A stretch of 63,938 nucleotides of DNA from the IMG/VR virus record IMGVR_UViG_3300023174_000167, positions 1-63,938 of that record; one strand, written 5' to 3'. Each line of letters opens with the position of its first letter. The stretch's first letter is position 1. Shown piece by piece: positions 1 to 6,002 of this stretch. Source of the stretch: a virus. The notes beneath the pieces were generated by a model. That model had not been told where the DNA came from. It did no database searches and worked only from the letters and a program-made list of their open reading frames with translations. Made by a program: the position numbers and the translations under genes.

Positions 1-157
1 TAGACAAACTTTAGAATGTTATGGATACCAACCATTCCCATCTTGGACGGTAAATTTAGAAACTGCACAATATGAGCCACCTACCCCATATCCAACAGAT
101 GGTAAAATGTATATGTGGGTTGAAGATGATCTTAATTGGCAAGAAATAACTAATTAA
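1..157 (+). CDS. Tail-fibre accessory protein, 3' end only
   Basis: Open from the window edge (frame from base 2) to TAA at 155-157, leaving 51 residues. The tail PSW, then YPTDGK, then a Trp-rich acidic end matches the C-terminus of the protein at 21159-21473 (PSW, MPTEEGKG, EWNEETESW). This short-protein type sits behind fibre genes in many phages and may be a fibre chaperone or tip, which is inference. The 5' part lies outside the window. Confidence 0.7.
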   Translation, partial: RQTLECYGYQPFPSWTVNLETAQYEPPTPYPTDGKMYMWVEDDLNWQEITN

Positions 158-212
158 AGTCAAGCCGAAAAATGGTTTTAAGTTCGGCGGCGACAGGAGG
201 TTCCAAACCTCA

Positions 213-329
213 CTATGAGCCTACAGGCTCACTATCGGTCTCCATACTCTTGTCCCACAATATTAGACACTTAATACACTGGATACCTGGATCTCTCATA
301 TACCAAGTATGCTTACATTCTTTTGCCAC
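213..329 (-). CDS. Zinc-knuckle microprotein (GTG start)
   Basis: About 38 residues carrying CKH and, eleven residues further, CIKC: a CxH...CxxC zinc-knuckle pattern. The only ATG in frame (299) would lose CKH, so I prefer the GTG at 329, with another at 335. It overlaps the previous gene by 17 bases, as in a coupled chain. Function unknown. The start is uncertain and no ribosome-binding site is visible. Confidence 0.45.
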   Translation of the reverse strand: MAKECKHTWYMRDPGIQCIKCLILWDKSMETDSEPVGS

Positions 330-429
330 TGGCACACCAAATACTACCGTCTTGCATGGTTTGATGGGTTTCCCAAAATATGGGATCTTTGTGCGATAGC
401 TCACACTTTGGACATTCGTTCTTTTTCAT
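313..429 (-). CDS. Zinc-binding microprotein
   Basis: 38 residues starting MKKNECPKC, with a further Cys near the end (WCASG). CPKC suggests a metal site. Third gene of the chain 681 to 213, starting 31 bases after the previous stop. There is no clear Shine-Dalgarno. The family is not recognised. Confidence 0.5.
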   Translation of the reverse strand: MKKNECPKCELSHKDPIFWETHQTMQDGSIWCASGKRM

Positions 430-460
430 ATATCTATTGTCTCAAAAAGTTCGGGGCAAG

Positions 461-577
461 TCAAATGGATGAATCTTCAACCTGATCTACTGCATCATCT
501 ATAGTCCTAGTAAGAACAACGATGTCTCGTAATATGCCACCTTGGTCCCAGGATGAAGGTTTGATAATTTCACACAT
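461..577 (-). CDS. Small hypothetical protein
   Basis: 38 residues, acidic C-terminal half (DDAVDQVEDSS). Its ATG overlaps the TAA of the gene at 577-681 in a TAATG junction, the same translational coupling used throughout the early region. No motif recognised. Confidence 0.5.
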   Translation of the reverse strand: MCEIIKPSSWDQGGILRDIVVLTRTIDDAVDQVEDSSI

Positions 578-681
578 TATTTAAGGTTTGTGGCTATGGC
601 GATGCAGTTTGAACATGGGGTTTGGTCAGGCGATCCATGTTGGCATCTTTCAATAATCTCTATAGCCTGTTGTTTGCTCAT
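577..681 (-). CDS. Zinc-knuckle microprotein, leaderless
   Basis: 34 residues with CQH, then CSNC: the same CxH...CxxC pattern as the gene at 213-329. The ATG lies 6 bases after a -10 box (TATAAT), so transcription should begin at or next to the A of the ATG and the mRNA would have no leader. First gene of the chain 681-213. Function unknown; nucleic-acid binding is possible. Confidence 0.6.
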   Translation of the reverse strand: MSKQQAIEIIERCQHGSPDQTPCSNCIAIATNLK

Positions 682-687
682 AAAACC

Positions 688-716
688 ATTATATCAAATT
701 TTGCGGGGGATTGCAA
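688..716 (-). promoter_or_regulatory. Promoter for chain 681-213
   Basis: On the minus strand TTGCAA (711-716), 17-base spacer, TATAAT (688-693) with an extended TGA before it. The ATG at 681 is 6 bases downstream, predicting a leaderless transcript. Confidence 0.65.
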
Positions 717-740
717 AGAAATGCATAACTACCAGTATAA

Positions 741-908
741 CTAACTATGTTCCCTACATACAGGCATAGGTATAGTCTCAACAGGGGTAAAGGTATATCT
801 GATTTTACGACATATGTAGCATAGGTTCCATGCGTCTTTGTTGTTTGTTCTGATTTCCTGGAAATACTCTTTTTGGAGTATGCGCTTTTCATCCTTGGAT
901 AAAGACAT
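741..908 (-). CDS. Zinc-binding microprotein (CxxC...CxEH)
   Basis: 55 residues: basic, charged N-terminal half (SKDEKRIL), then CYIC and PVCREH. The CxIC-x13-CxEH layout is nearly the same as in the gene at 11036-11197 (CNIC...CAEH), so the two probably share a zinc fold. A longer TTG-start reading of the frame overlaps two better genes and is rejected. It starts 5 bases after the membrane peptide at 914-988. Function unknown. Confidence 0.6.
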   Translation of the reverse strand: MSLSKDEKRILQKEYFQEIRTNNKDAWNLCYICRKIRYTFTPVETIPMPVCREHS

Positions 909-913
909 ATATC

Positions 914-988
914 TTATATACGCCAGAGATATACGGTTAGAGCGGTTATGAGGATATATGGGATAGCGCAGAAAGCCAGAAAATCCAT
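914..988 (-). CDS. Single-span membrane micropeptide
   Basis: 24 residues, almost all hydrophobic (DFLAFCAIPYILITALTVYLW then basic RI), enough for one membrane helix. Its ATG overlaps the TAA of the zinc ribbon at 988-1095 (TAATG). Such peptides can be superinfection or membrane-active factors, but here that is speculation. The length makes the call tentative. Confidence 0.45.
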   Translation of the reverse strand: MDFLAFCAIPYILITALTVYLWRI

Positions 989-1095
989 TATTTATCCCCT
1001 GGAATTTTACACCTAGGACATGCCTTTGTAGGGTTTGGAGTCTCATAGGATACATCAAAAATTGATCCACAATCAAAGCATAATACTTTAGGCAT
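988..1095 (-). CDS. Zinc-ribbon microprotein, leaderless
   Basis: 35 residues with CFDC near the start and CPRC near the end, linked by FDVSYETPNPTKA: a complete small zinc ribbon. The ATG sits 6 bases after an extended -10 (TGT-TACAAT), so the transcript should be leaderless. It heads the chain 1095-741. Possible transcription-related or nucleic-acid-binding protein; the exact role is unknown. Confidence 0.65.
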   Translation of the reverse strand: MPKVLCFDCGSIFDVSYETPNPTKACPRCKIPGDK

Positions 1096-1101
1096 AGGCT
1101 A

Positions 1102-1110
1102 ATTGTAACA
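1102..1110 (-). promoter_or_regulatory. Extended -10 promoter for chain 1095-741
   Basis: TGT-TACAAT on the minus strand with no convincing -35. The ATG begins 6 bases further. Confidence 0.5.
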
Positions 1111-1220
1111 TGAAATTAGGCCATATATGTAGGTTGAAATGTCTGGTTTGGTACTATATGTAGTGGTTTGATAGCATAAAAATGCAATTTAAATGTTACT
1201 GATATTTTTTAGATTTACCT

Positions 1221-1250
1221 TGGAGTGGAGGAAAGTGGAGGATAGTGGGG
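1221..1250 (+). repeat. Polypurine GTGGAGGA direct repeats
   Basis: Two GTGGAGGA-like units and a third ending GTGGGG run in tandem (TGGAG, GTGGAGGA, GTGGGG). The G-pairs could form a two-tier quadruplex. It lies at the edge of the repeat-rich gene-free region 1096-1875. Confidence 0.5.
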
Positions 1251-1293
1251 ATTTATGCACTTTAGACAGATGGGGCCGTAATGTCTAACGGGC

Positions 1294-1804
1294 CAAACCT
1301 CCTATCACAAAACCTTTCTATTGTCAAACCTTCCAAACCTCATATCTCAATAGCGGATTATACCCCCAAACCTCCTATTTGTCAAACCTTTATAGCCCTA
1401 AAAACCCTATACAAAAACCTGCAAAATGTCCAATAAATATATAAAAAACCAGCAAAAAATATAAAAAGGTTTGGATATTTCTACAAAATCCAGCAAAAAG
1501 GTTTGAAGGTTTTATATGTACTTATACTGGGGGGATTTGGATACTCTTTCGTAATCCCCGCCTAGGAATGTATGCTTATCCTGGCAGTCACGCTGGGGCG
1601 GGGGATTTAAAATGATCTTCGTAATACCATTATAGCTATAGGTAATAGACAAACCATATAGTCTGGTTTGAAGGTTTGACGGATATAAGGTTTGGTGATA
1701 TACTTCCAGCGATTTTTTACAAACCATCGTAATGTTTTTTAGAAAAAATAGTTCAGGGGTTTCATATATGTCCTCGTAATGTCATTTGGGGAAAATAAGG
1801 TTTG
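1294..1804. repeat. Inverted arrays of CAAACCT / AGGTTTG; candidate origin
   Basis: Left of about 1420 the heptamer reads CAAACCT (1294, 1325, 1334, 1367, 1383). Right of about 1466 it reads AGGTTTG (1468, 1500, 1672, 1688, 1798), with extra GGTTTG and CAAACC copies. Between the arrays lies an A+T stretch (1430-1466). Oppositely oriented short repeats around an AT-rich core resemble iteron-type origins. The rest of 1096-1875 shows no supported gene. A further CAAACCT is at 204-210. Confidence 0.45.
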
Positions 1805-1810
1805 TACGAT

Positions 1811-1826
1811 ATGTCCGATTTGTCTG
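1811..1826 (+). promoter_or_regulatory. Tandem TGTCCG operator-like site
   Basis: TGTCCG-ATT-TGTCTG: two direct 6-base units at 9-base spacing, the same element seen at 12277-12291 and 25384-25399. Located downstream of the last early gene (stop at 1876). Confidence 0.45.
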
Positions 1827-1841
1827 AATGCCCGGCCCCAC

Positions 1842-1867
1842 CCCCGCCGCAGCTTTGCGGCAAGGGG
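1842..1867 (-). terminator. GC-rich hairpin after the 5761-1876 operon
   Basis: GCCGCA/TGCGGC stem with a four-base loop, extended by CCCC/GGGG across an AA bulge. It starts 9 bases past the last stop codon. No U-run follows, so it may be an mRNA 3' end structure rather than an intrinsic terminator. Confidence 0.45.
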
Positions 1868-1875
1868 CAGAGTAA

Positions 1876-2145
1876 TTATTCTAGGCTAGATGAAGCGGCA
1901 AAAATATCATCAAGTGTTTCAAACCCTGTATCCTCAATACCCAATGACTCAATAAATAGCAACCAAGTTTCCTCAATGTAACCTTCGCCCTCAGTTGTTA
2001 TAGAAGCCATACCTTCGCTGGCTAAATGTGCAAGTGGCAAACCTAAATCGTTATACTCAATGAAATCTACAAACTCTGGGTCGCTACCATAGTTTACAAA
2101 TAGATCAGCAAGTATTTCTACCTTATTTAAAAATGTCGTTTCCAT
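1876..2145 (-). CDS. Conserved early protein, acidic
   Basis: 89 residues, strongly acidic, with FLNKVEILADL, FIEYNDLGLPLA and GIEDTGFETLDD. I recognise this pattern as a small early protein family common in actinobacteriophages; no function is known to me. Last gene of the 16-gene chain from the promoter at 5793. Its start lies 23 bases inside the preceding gene, so translation is probably coupled. Confidence 0.8.
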   Translation of the reverse strand: METTFLNKVEILADLFVNYGSDPEFVDFIEYNDLGLPLAHLASEGMASITTEGEGYIEETWLLFIESLGIEDTGFETLDDIFAASSSLE

Positions 2146-2362
2146 AGTATTTTCCGATCTCTCTGTATTCTGCTACTTGTTTATTATACTCTGTTGCTTC
2201 TAATACTTCCAATGCCCTCGCATAAACGACATACGAGTTGCTGGTGGCTAGATATTTCCCAACTGCCTCTAGGTCAAGGCTATAGTCAGAAAGTAATTTG
2301 CCAATGGTTAGGGCAACCTTTTCTTCCTTGCTTGCTCGTAGGTGAAAGCCTCTAGTCATCAT
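2123..2362 (-). CDS. Small hypothetical early protein, leaderless start
   Basis: 79 residues starting MMTRGFHLRASKEEK; mixed charge, mostly helical by composition, no recognised domain. The first ATG lies 6 bases after a -10 box, so besides read-through from the upstream chain it can be made from its own leaderless mRNA. The second ATG is the alternative start. Confidence 0.7.
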   Translation of the reverse strand: MMTRGFHLRASKEEKVALTIGKLLSDYSLDLEAVGKYLATSNSYVVYARALEVLEATEYNKQVAEYREIGKYYGNDIFK

Positions 2363-2368
2363 CTCTCC

Positions 2369-2397
2369 ATTCTATCAAAAAGTATGAGCGGGGGCAA
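2369..2397 (-). promoter_or_regulatory. Internal promoter within the early operon
   Basis: TTGCCC (2392-2397), 17 bases, TGA-TAGAAT (-10 at 2369-2374). The -35 falls in a GGGGGCA/TGCCCCC inverted repeat (2390-2419) that may terminate or attenuate read-through from upstream. Confidence 0.5.
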
Positions 2398-2444
2398 GTC
2401 CCACCACAAGCCTGCCCCCGTCTCATTATGTGGACAAGGTGACC

Positions 2445-2795
2445 CTACCCCATCACACGCTCAGCCAAAAACGCTTGCTCAATAAATTCTGGGAATGGTG
2501 TGCTATCTACCTTTTTGTCAACTAGATCAATAATCACAGTCTCATCGTATAGTTCAGGGTTTGCTGGATTGATAGCAAATAGGCCATAACTATACTCATC
2601 CAAGATACTCTCAGACATAAGATAACTAATCATCATACGGGTACCGTAGGACGTATCATTAATATTAAGCCTTGGCGCAGCATGATTAATAGCATTAGCA
2701 ATGTCATACTGCCAAGTGGTGGCCCCCCAGTGAGAGTACAAAACCACGGCGTGGTCTGTTCCGTCCTTGAATACAAAGTTAATACGTGCTCCCAT
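2445..2795 (-). CDS. Conserved phage protein
   Basis: 116 residues: RINFVFKDGT, VVLYSHWG, then TRMMISYLMS. I recall this combination from hypothetical proteins of other actinobacteriophages. No catalytic motif can be named. AAGGAG lies upstream, inside the overlapping micro-ORF 2795-2869 whose TAA forms TAATG with this start. Confidence 0.75.
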   Translation of the reverse strand: MGARINFVFKDGTDHAVVLYSHWGATTWQYDIANAINHAAPRLNINDTSYGTRMMISYLMSESILDEYSYGLFAINPANPELYDETVIIDLVDKKVDSTPFPEFIEQAFLAERVMG

Positions 2796-2869
2796 TATTC
2801 TTGCTCCTTTAGGTCGTAGGTGTTTTCTTCAATTGTATCAAATAAAGAGGGCTGGGTCCAATTACTCAT
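2795..2869 (-). CDS. 24-residue linker microprotein
   Basis: MSNWTQPSLFD, then acidic residues, ending in TAATG with the next gene; its own ATG lies inside the GATGAG end of the previous gene. It fills the one gap in an otherwise gap-free gene chain, which supports translation. It also carries the Shine-Dalgarno of the next gene, so it could act as a coupling leader. Confidence 0.5.
   Translation of the reverse strand: MSNWTQPSLFDTIEENTYDLKEQE
2832..2861 (-). promoter_or_regulatory. Internal promoter for 2795-2445
   Basis: TTGGAC (2856-2861), 18 bases, TGA-TACAAT (2832-2837). The predicted leader is about 30 bases and contains AAGGAG. Confidence 0.45.
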
Positions 2870-3035
2870 CGCAGCCACAGCATTCAACGCAGATCTGCTC
2901 ATCGTCCTTGTAGCAGTTAGGACACATGTACTCTGACATATTCATCTCAGGGTCAAGGCACCATTCACAGATAGCAACTGATAGTTCGGCAAACGTATAT
3001 TCGCTTAGATGTTTCTCTAATCTATTAGTTTTCAT
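2862..3035 (-). CDS. Cys-rich zinc protein
   Basis: 57 residues; the C-terminal half holds CEWC, CPNC, CVEC and CGC, enough ligands for two zinc ions. Start chosen at the ATG (3035) 5-8 bases after GAGGTGG; a longer frame start at 3050 would lie deeper in the preceding gene. Overlaps the end of 3025-3366. One of many small Cys-rich proteins of this early region; role unknown. Confidence 0.7.
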   Translation of the reverse strand: MKTNRLEKHLSEYTFAELSVAICEWCLDPEMNMSEYMCPNCYKDDEQICVECCGCDE

Positions 3036-3366
3036 CTTCGTCCACCTCATAGATAATTTCCTTATCTGTCATCCAATCACGGATGTGGTCATATAGGCCC
3101 TCTGCCCCATACTCTAAAGAGAATCCATTCTTATCTGCATCTGTCCAGAACATCTCCCATACGTCCTCAATATCTTCGGTTACGCAGTACTCTTCTTCCT
3201 GCCCCTCCTGAATGCTTTTGTATAGATCCCTAGCAACATCCCAAGCATATACCCAAACCAAGGGTAGACCTACAGGAAGTTTACTAATCTTCTCAATGAT
3301 ATCTTCAATCTCAGTGTAGGTGTCAAGCATACGTGTACGTTCTTGTAGATCCATATCACTCTTCAT
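3025..3366 (-). CDS. Hypothetical acidic early protein
   Basis: 113 residues from the ATG at 3366, which follows GAGGGAG; the upstream in-frame stretch lies inside the previous gene and is not used. Trp- and acid-rich (VWVYAWDVARD, VWEMFWTDADK). No domain recognised. Overlaps its neighbours at both ends. Confidence 0.7.
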   Translation of the reverse strand: MKSDMDLQERTRMLDTYTEIEDIIEKISKLPVGLPLVWVYAWDVARDLYKSIQEGQEEEYCVTEDIEDVWEMFWTDADKNGFSLEYGAEGLYDHIRDWMTDKEIIYEVDEDEN

Positions 3367-3691
3367 TGAGTTCTCCCTCAAAGTCAATAACAACCATACC
3401 AACACGGCCATCATCATTTAACTTAACATACACAGGATAAACACCGTCTCCGTATCCTGTAGAGAAAGCAACTGCTTGGGCATAGCCAAGTTCTCCGTAG
3501 CCTTCCTTAAGGGTTACACCGCATGCACCAAGATAACTATACTTGCCTGCGTTTTCCTCGTGGTCAAATGGTGTACCTTCGGGCCAATTCTCAAACTCGT
3601 TTAGATAGCAGGGGTCGCCTACCATTGCTTGCCCAGAGTCAACTGAAAAAGACCCTGCGTAAGTTAATCCTGAGAGTAATGTGGTGGTCAT
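3356..3691 (-). CDS. Conserved early protein with VDSGQ/GDPCY motif
   Basis: 111 residues: FSVDSGQAMVGDPCYL near residues 14-29, GVTLKEGYGELGYAQAVA, then a VYVKLNDDGRVGMVVIDF end. This signature recurs in hypothetical proteins of many phages; function unknown to me. Joined to its neighbours by short overlaps (ATGA with 3688-4119). Confidence 0.8.
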   Translation of the reverse strand: MTTTLLSGLTYAGSFSVDSGQAMVGDPCYLNEFENWPEGTPFDHEENAGKYSYLGACGVTLKEGYGELGYAQAVAFSTGYGDGVYPVYVKLNDDGRVGMVVIDFEGELNEE

Positions 3692-4119
3692 TGCTTTGCT
3701 CCTTCGTTATTGTCTAGTTCCTCAAGTGTAGCGCAAGCGGCGCATTTTTGCAACTCCTGATATAAATCACTCATTAATTCAGCAGACTCATCTTTCCATA
3801 CAGCCTCACAGTTCGGGCATTCAAAGCCACCCTCACTGACTGTTACTTGAACATCAACGCCATTTGAAAAGGGGACCTCAGTAATAAAATAACCAATCCT
3901 ATTTACAAAGCCCCAACCATTCCAAATATAAGTACCATCATCATCGCCATCACCGTACATCCAGATATGATTATCATGAGCCTTCTTGACAAACTCATAC
4001 TCCTCTCCATATGTCTCAAACATATATCCATTAAATGATGAATCAGGGTTTATATTATTAGGGATTGGTTTGTAGGTATCAAACCATGTATCAAAGTCTA
4101 GTTCAAGGAAAGCGCTCAT
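3688..4119 (-). CDS. Hypothetical protein with CPNC...CAAC pair
   Basis: 143 residues. Aromatic N-terminal two thirds (MYGDGDDDGTYIWNGWGF) followed by CPNC and CAAC about 30 residues apart, a likely zinc ribbon. It starts in ATGA overlap with 4116-4295. Possibly a nucleic-acid-associated protein; not recognised further. Confidence 0.75.
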   Translation of the reverse strand: MSAFLELDFDTWFDTYKPIPNNINPDSSFNGYMFETYGEEYEFVKKAHDNHIWMYGDGDDDGTYIWNGWGFVNRIGYFITEVPFSNGVDVQVTVSEGGFECPNCEAVWKDESAELMSDLYQELQKCAACATLEELDNNEGAKQ

Positions 4120-4295
4120 AGTTTGCCCTCAATATTCTTAGAGCCACAAGGTTCGCACTCACCTTCTGTAACATCTTCCCATTGGTCAGTCTCTACATCT
4201 TCTAGAGTACCGTCAGCATTGTAGATACCAAGTTTGTATCCAGTCTCGGTATACCAGAAGCGCTCTGTCTGGCCACAGTCTAAACATTTAGGCAT
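4116..4295 (-). CDS. Zinc-ribbon protein
   Basis: 59 residues: MPKCLDC at the start and CEPC near the end, separated by a Trp/Tyr-rich acidic middle. Stop overlaps the next ATG (ATGA) and the start lies within the end of 4288-4542. A clear small zinc ribbon; partner unknown. Confidence 0.7.
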   Translation of the reverse strand: MPKCLDCGQTERFWYTETGYKLGIYNADGTLEDVETDQWEDVTEGECEPCGSKNIEGKL

Positions 4296-4542
4296 TTTGG
4301 GTCTCCTCTATACGTTTGCGGTCTATAGATAAATTATAGGTCATGGTGTATATATTTGTCAATGCCTGCATATATCCTTCTAATCTATCAGTCTCGTCCT
4401 GCTCGTGAGTCTCGTGTATAAGTTCTTCTGTTTCCAACATCTCAACTTTTAGGTATCCGTGGAGCACATCAATAAGCGGTATAGATGTGTCCTCTAATGG
4501 TTTAGTTAGATAGTCGGGGATGAAAGGATACTTCTCACTCAC
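4288..4542 (-). CDS. Helical acidic early protein
   Basis: 84 residues, predicted mainly helical (ELIHETHEQDETDRLEGYMQALTNIY). The pattern helix-EGYMQAL...Y resembles its upstream neighbour 4535-4780 (GELKATQHILSVAL), so the two may be distant duplicates or partners. Role unknown. Confidence 0.7.
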   Translation of the reverse strand: MSEKYPFIPDYLTKPLEDTSIPLIDVLHGYLKVEMLETEELIHETHEQDETDRLEGYMQALTNIYTMTYNLSIDRKRIEETQNA

Positions 4543-4780
4543 TGATTGCCCACTCTCCTTGTTCGCTTTGTTCCATTATATCTAGAGCCACTGACAAGAT
4601 GTGCTGGGTTGCCTTAAGTTCCCCAAGATTAATAATGTCCTCTATCTCCATTTGGCGGTATTCATCTGTATCAAAATCACCCTCATATGTATTAAAGAAA
4701 TTCTTAATCTCTTCTTTATCTTGTTCAAGACTAATTAGGTGTAACTTCATATATTCAATAAATCTACTTGATCTAGTCAT
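4535..4780 (-). CDS. Helical early protein
   Basis: 81 residues, probably a helical bundle or coiled coil (EYMKLHLISLEQDKEEIKN). Overlaps both neighbours by 8 bases. No recognised domain. It may pair with the product of 4288-4542. Confidence 0.7.
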   Translation of the reverse strand: MTRSSRFIEYMKLHLISLEQDKEEIKNFFNTYEGDFDTDEYRQMEIEDIINLGELKATQHILSVALDIMEQSEQGEWAISE

Positions 4781-4871
4781 TTAATGTTTCCATATCTTGT
4801 TCTTGATAGCATTTTTTACAAATCAGGGTAGACTCAAAGAAAGTTACATATACATTACAACATATACTCAT
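4773..4871 (-). CDS. Zinc-binding microprotein
   Basis: 32 residues with CC near the start and CKKC in the middle. Starts in TAATG overlap with 4871-5011 and ends inside the start of 4535-4780. Kept because it bridges two genes exactly and has paired cysteines. Confidence 0.55.
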   Translation of the reverse strand: MSICCNVYVTFFESTLICKKCYQEQDMETLND

Positions 4872-5011
4872 TAGTCAAAATACCCTTCTGCCCATAAACC
4901 GTCAAGAAAGTCTAATGCTTTATTAATTGCGGCTACATCTTCACCACTTGCCTCAATACCACAAAGACCGCTAATGATATCTTGAAACTGTTCTTTAGTA
5001 TAACCTAGCAT
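4871..5011 (-). CDS. Small hypothetical protein
   Basis: 46 residues: MLGYTKEQFQDI, GEDVAAINKALDFLDGLWAEG. Helical, acidic. TAATG overlaps on both sides. No family recognised. Confidence 0.65.
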   Translation of the reverse strand: MLGYTKEQFQDIISGLCGIEASGEDVAAINKALDFLDGLWAEGYFD

Positions 5012-5178
5012 TACTCACCTTCCTCAAATTCGTATCCAATAATATCAATGTGGTCAGGTTCTGTACCCTGAATTTCTTCAAGCATTAGGGTTTGGGCTTC
5101 AACCAAGGTATCAGCCTCAATCTCCCTATTCCAATAGTTATTTACTCTCTCATAGTAATCAATACTAAACTTAGGCAT
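5011..5178 (-). CDS. Small hypothetical protein
   Basis: 55 residues: MPKFSIDYYERVNNYW, then acidic (EADTLVEAQTLMLEEI). A G-rich stretch (GGGGGGA) precedes the ATG as ribosome-binding site. TAATG overlap with the next gene. It resembles the strand-helix-strand small proteins of phage early regions, but no name is available. Confidence 0.65.
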   Translation of the reverse strand: MPKFSIDYYERVNNYWNREIEADTLVEAQTLMLEEIQGTEPDHIDIIGYEFEEGE

Positions 5179-5339
5179 TATTCCCCCCAATATCTAATGA
5201 TAGTATTCATAGTCATGCATAGGTGGCAGTCACAGTCTCCATTGTTCATATTTTCTATGAAATCAAAGTGTGAATAGTTGTCCTCATAGATAGCCTCTAC
5301 GAGTTCTGAAATTGTGTAGGGTTTATATTGTGTGTTCAT
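5178..5339 (-). CDS. Conserved early protein with CDCHLC motif
   Basis: 53 residues from the ATG at 5339, in ATGA overlap with the preceding stop; upstream in-frame sequence belongs to the previous gene. SELVEAIYEDNYSHFDFIENM then GDCDCHLCMTMNTIIRYW is a pattern I recall from several actinobacteriophages. The CxCHxC cluster could bind a metal. Confidence 0.75.
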   Translation of the reverse strand: MNTQYKPYTISELVEAIYEDNYSHFDFIENMNNGDCDCHLCMTMNTIIRYWGE

Positions 5340-5761
5340 AATGCTATTGTAGCGGGAGCCACTGACATTTTGGACTGCCATAGGGAACAGTTATTATCTA
5401 GTCTGTCACCAAATACACGAATATAGTCAGCGATATCTGCCACGGTATCAGTCAAGCATTCCTTAACAGTATCTATAGATATAAACACACGTCCATTCCA
5501 TAGGCCCATTTGACCAATGTTTGTAGGTACTTCTAAACATCCATAGGTGTCTTGCTCCCAGCCAACACCTTCTGAGCATACAAGAGCATACTTAGGATCT
5601 CCGTAAACGTTCTTTTCTTCTAGTTCAATGAATAGTAGGTTATCTACTGTGCATTTAGAGAAATCATTGCTATATTGCAATGCATAAATACCGTTTGCAA
5701 TTTCTGCAAGTTTCTTGCCATCAACAATTTTTCCTTCATAGCCTTTTATTCTATCTCGCAT
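5336..5761 (-). CDS. Hypothetical early protein, first of the 16-gene chain
   Basis: 141 residues from the ATG at 5761, eight bases after AAAGGA; a longer frame runs into the promoter and is rejected. Features: IKGYEGKIVDGKKLAEIANGIYAL, FIELEEKNVYGDPKYALVC. No catalytic motif. It heads the chain 5761-1876 and follows a good promoter. Confidence 0.7.
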   Translation of the reverse strand: MRDRIKGYEGKIVDGKKLAEIANGIYALQYSNDFSKCTVDNLLFIELEEKNVYGDPKYALVCSEGVGWEQDTYGCLEVPTNIGQMGLWNGRVFISIDTVKECLTDTVADIADYIRVFGDRLDNNCSLWQSKMSVAPATIAL

Positions 5762-5792
5762 GGTGTATCCTTTGGTTAGTAGGTATATATTA

Positions 5793-5821
5793 ATTTTACA
5801 CGGTTTCGGGAAAAATAGCAA
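5793..5821 (-). promoter_or_regulatory. Promoter of operon 5761-1876
   Basis: TTGCTA (5816-5821), 17 bases, TAAAAT (5793-5798). Predicted leader about 25 bases with AAAGGA. It lies downstream of the tRNA, with a GC island (CCCCCGGCCCCGCC) at 5865-5878 between them. Confidence 0.55.
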
Positions 5822-5880
5822 GTCCTCTTAATAAGGTTTTTATGATTAATAGAATAATTAAAACCCCCGGCCCCGCCTTG

Positions 5881-5954
5881 CGATCCGTACGAGACTTGAA
5901 CTCGTGACCTCTACCGTGACAGGGTAGCGCTCTAACCAACTGAGCTAACGGACC
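5881..5954 (-). tRNA. tRNA-Asp (GTC)
   Basis: Complete cloverleaf on the minus strand: acceptor GGTCCGT/ACGGATC (one G-T pair), D stem GCTC/GAGC, anticodon stem CTACC/GGTAG with loop CTGTCAC giving anticodon GTC, T arm ACGAG/CTCGT with loop TTCAAGT, discriminator G73 as in Asp tRNAs. CCA is not encoded. It lies between the DUF932 gene and the next early operon. Confidence 0.95.
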
Positions 5955-5960
5955 AAGTGG

Positions 5961-5986
5961 TGAGCAGTTTTGATTCATGCTCAGGA
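5961..5986 (-). other. Covarying 23-nt hairpin, copy 1
   Basis: In the minus-strand transcript: CCT, then stem TGAGCA/TGCTCA around the 11-base loop TGAATCAAAAC. It lies 17 bases after the DUF932 stop and 6 bases before the tRNA 5' end. Same element as at 7831, 7202, 7287 and 11356. Confidence 0.65.
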
Positions 5987-6002
5987 ATTTTCTTTTGTTT
6001 GC

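Noticed and set aside
172-399. Plus-strand 75-codon ORF
   Set aside because: Antisense to the zinc-microprotein chain; no Shine-Dalgarno and no protein-like pattern.
741-1076. 111-codon reading of the 741 frame from a TTG
   Set aside because: It overlaps the zinc ribbon 988-1095 and the peptide 914-988, which show better protein patterns and promoter placement.
1512-1727. 71-codon minus-strand ORF in the repeat region
   Set aside because: Built from the AGGTTTG repeats, no ribosome site, no recognisable composition.
2352-2426. 24-codon ORF with CGGTC on minus
   Set aside because: Lies across a GC hairpin and a promoter and overlaps the start of 2123-2362; could be real but I cannot separate it from chance.
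5796-5978. 60-codon minus-strand ORF across the tRNA
   Set aside because: It reads through the complete tRNA-Asp; its resemblance to a protein (LAQLVRALPCHGRGHEFKSRT) is the well-known mistranslation of a tRNA gene.
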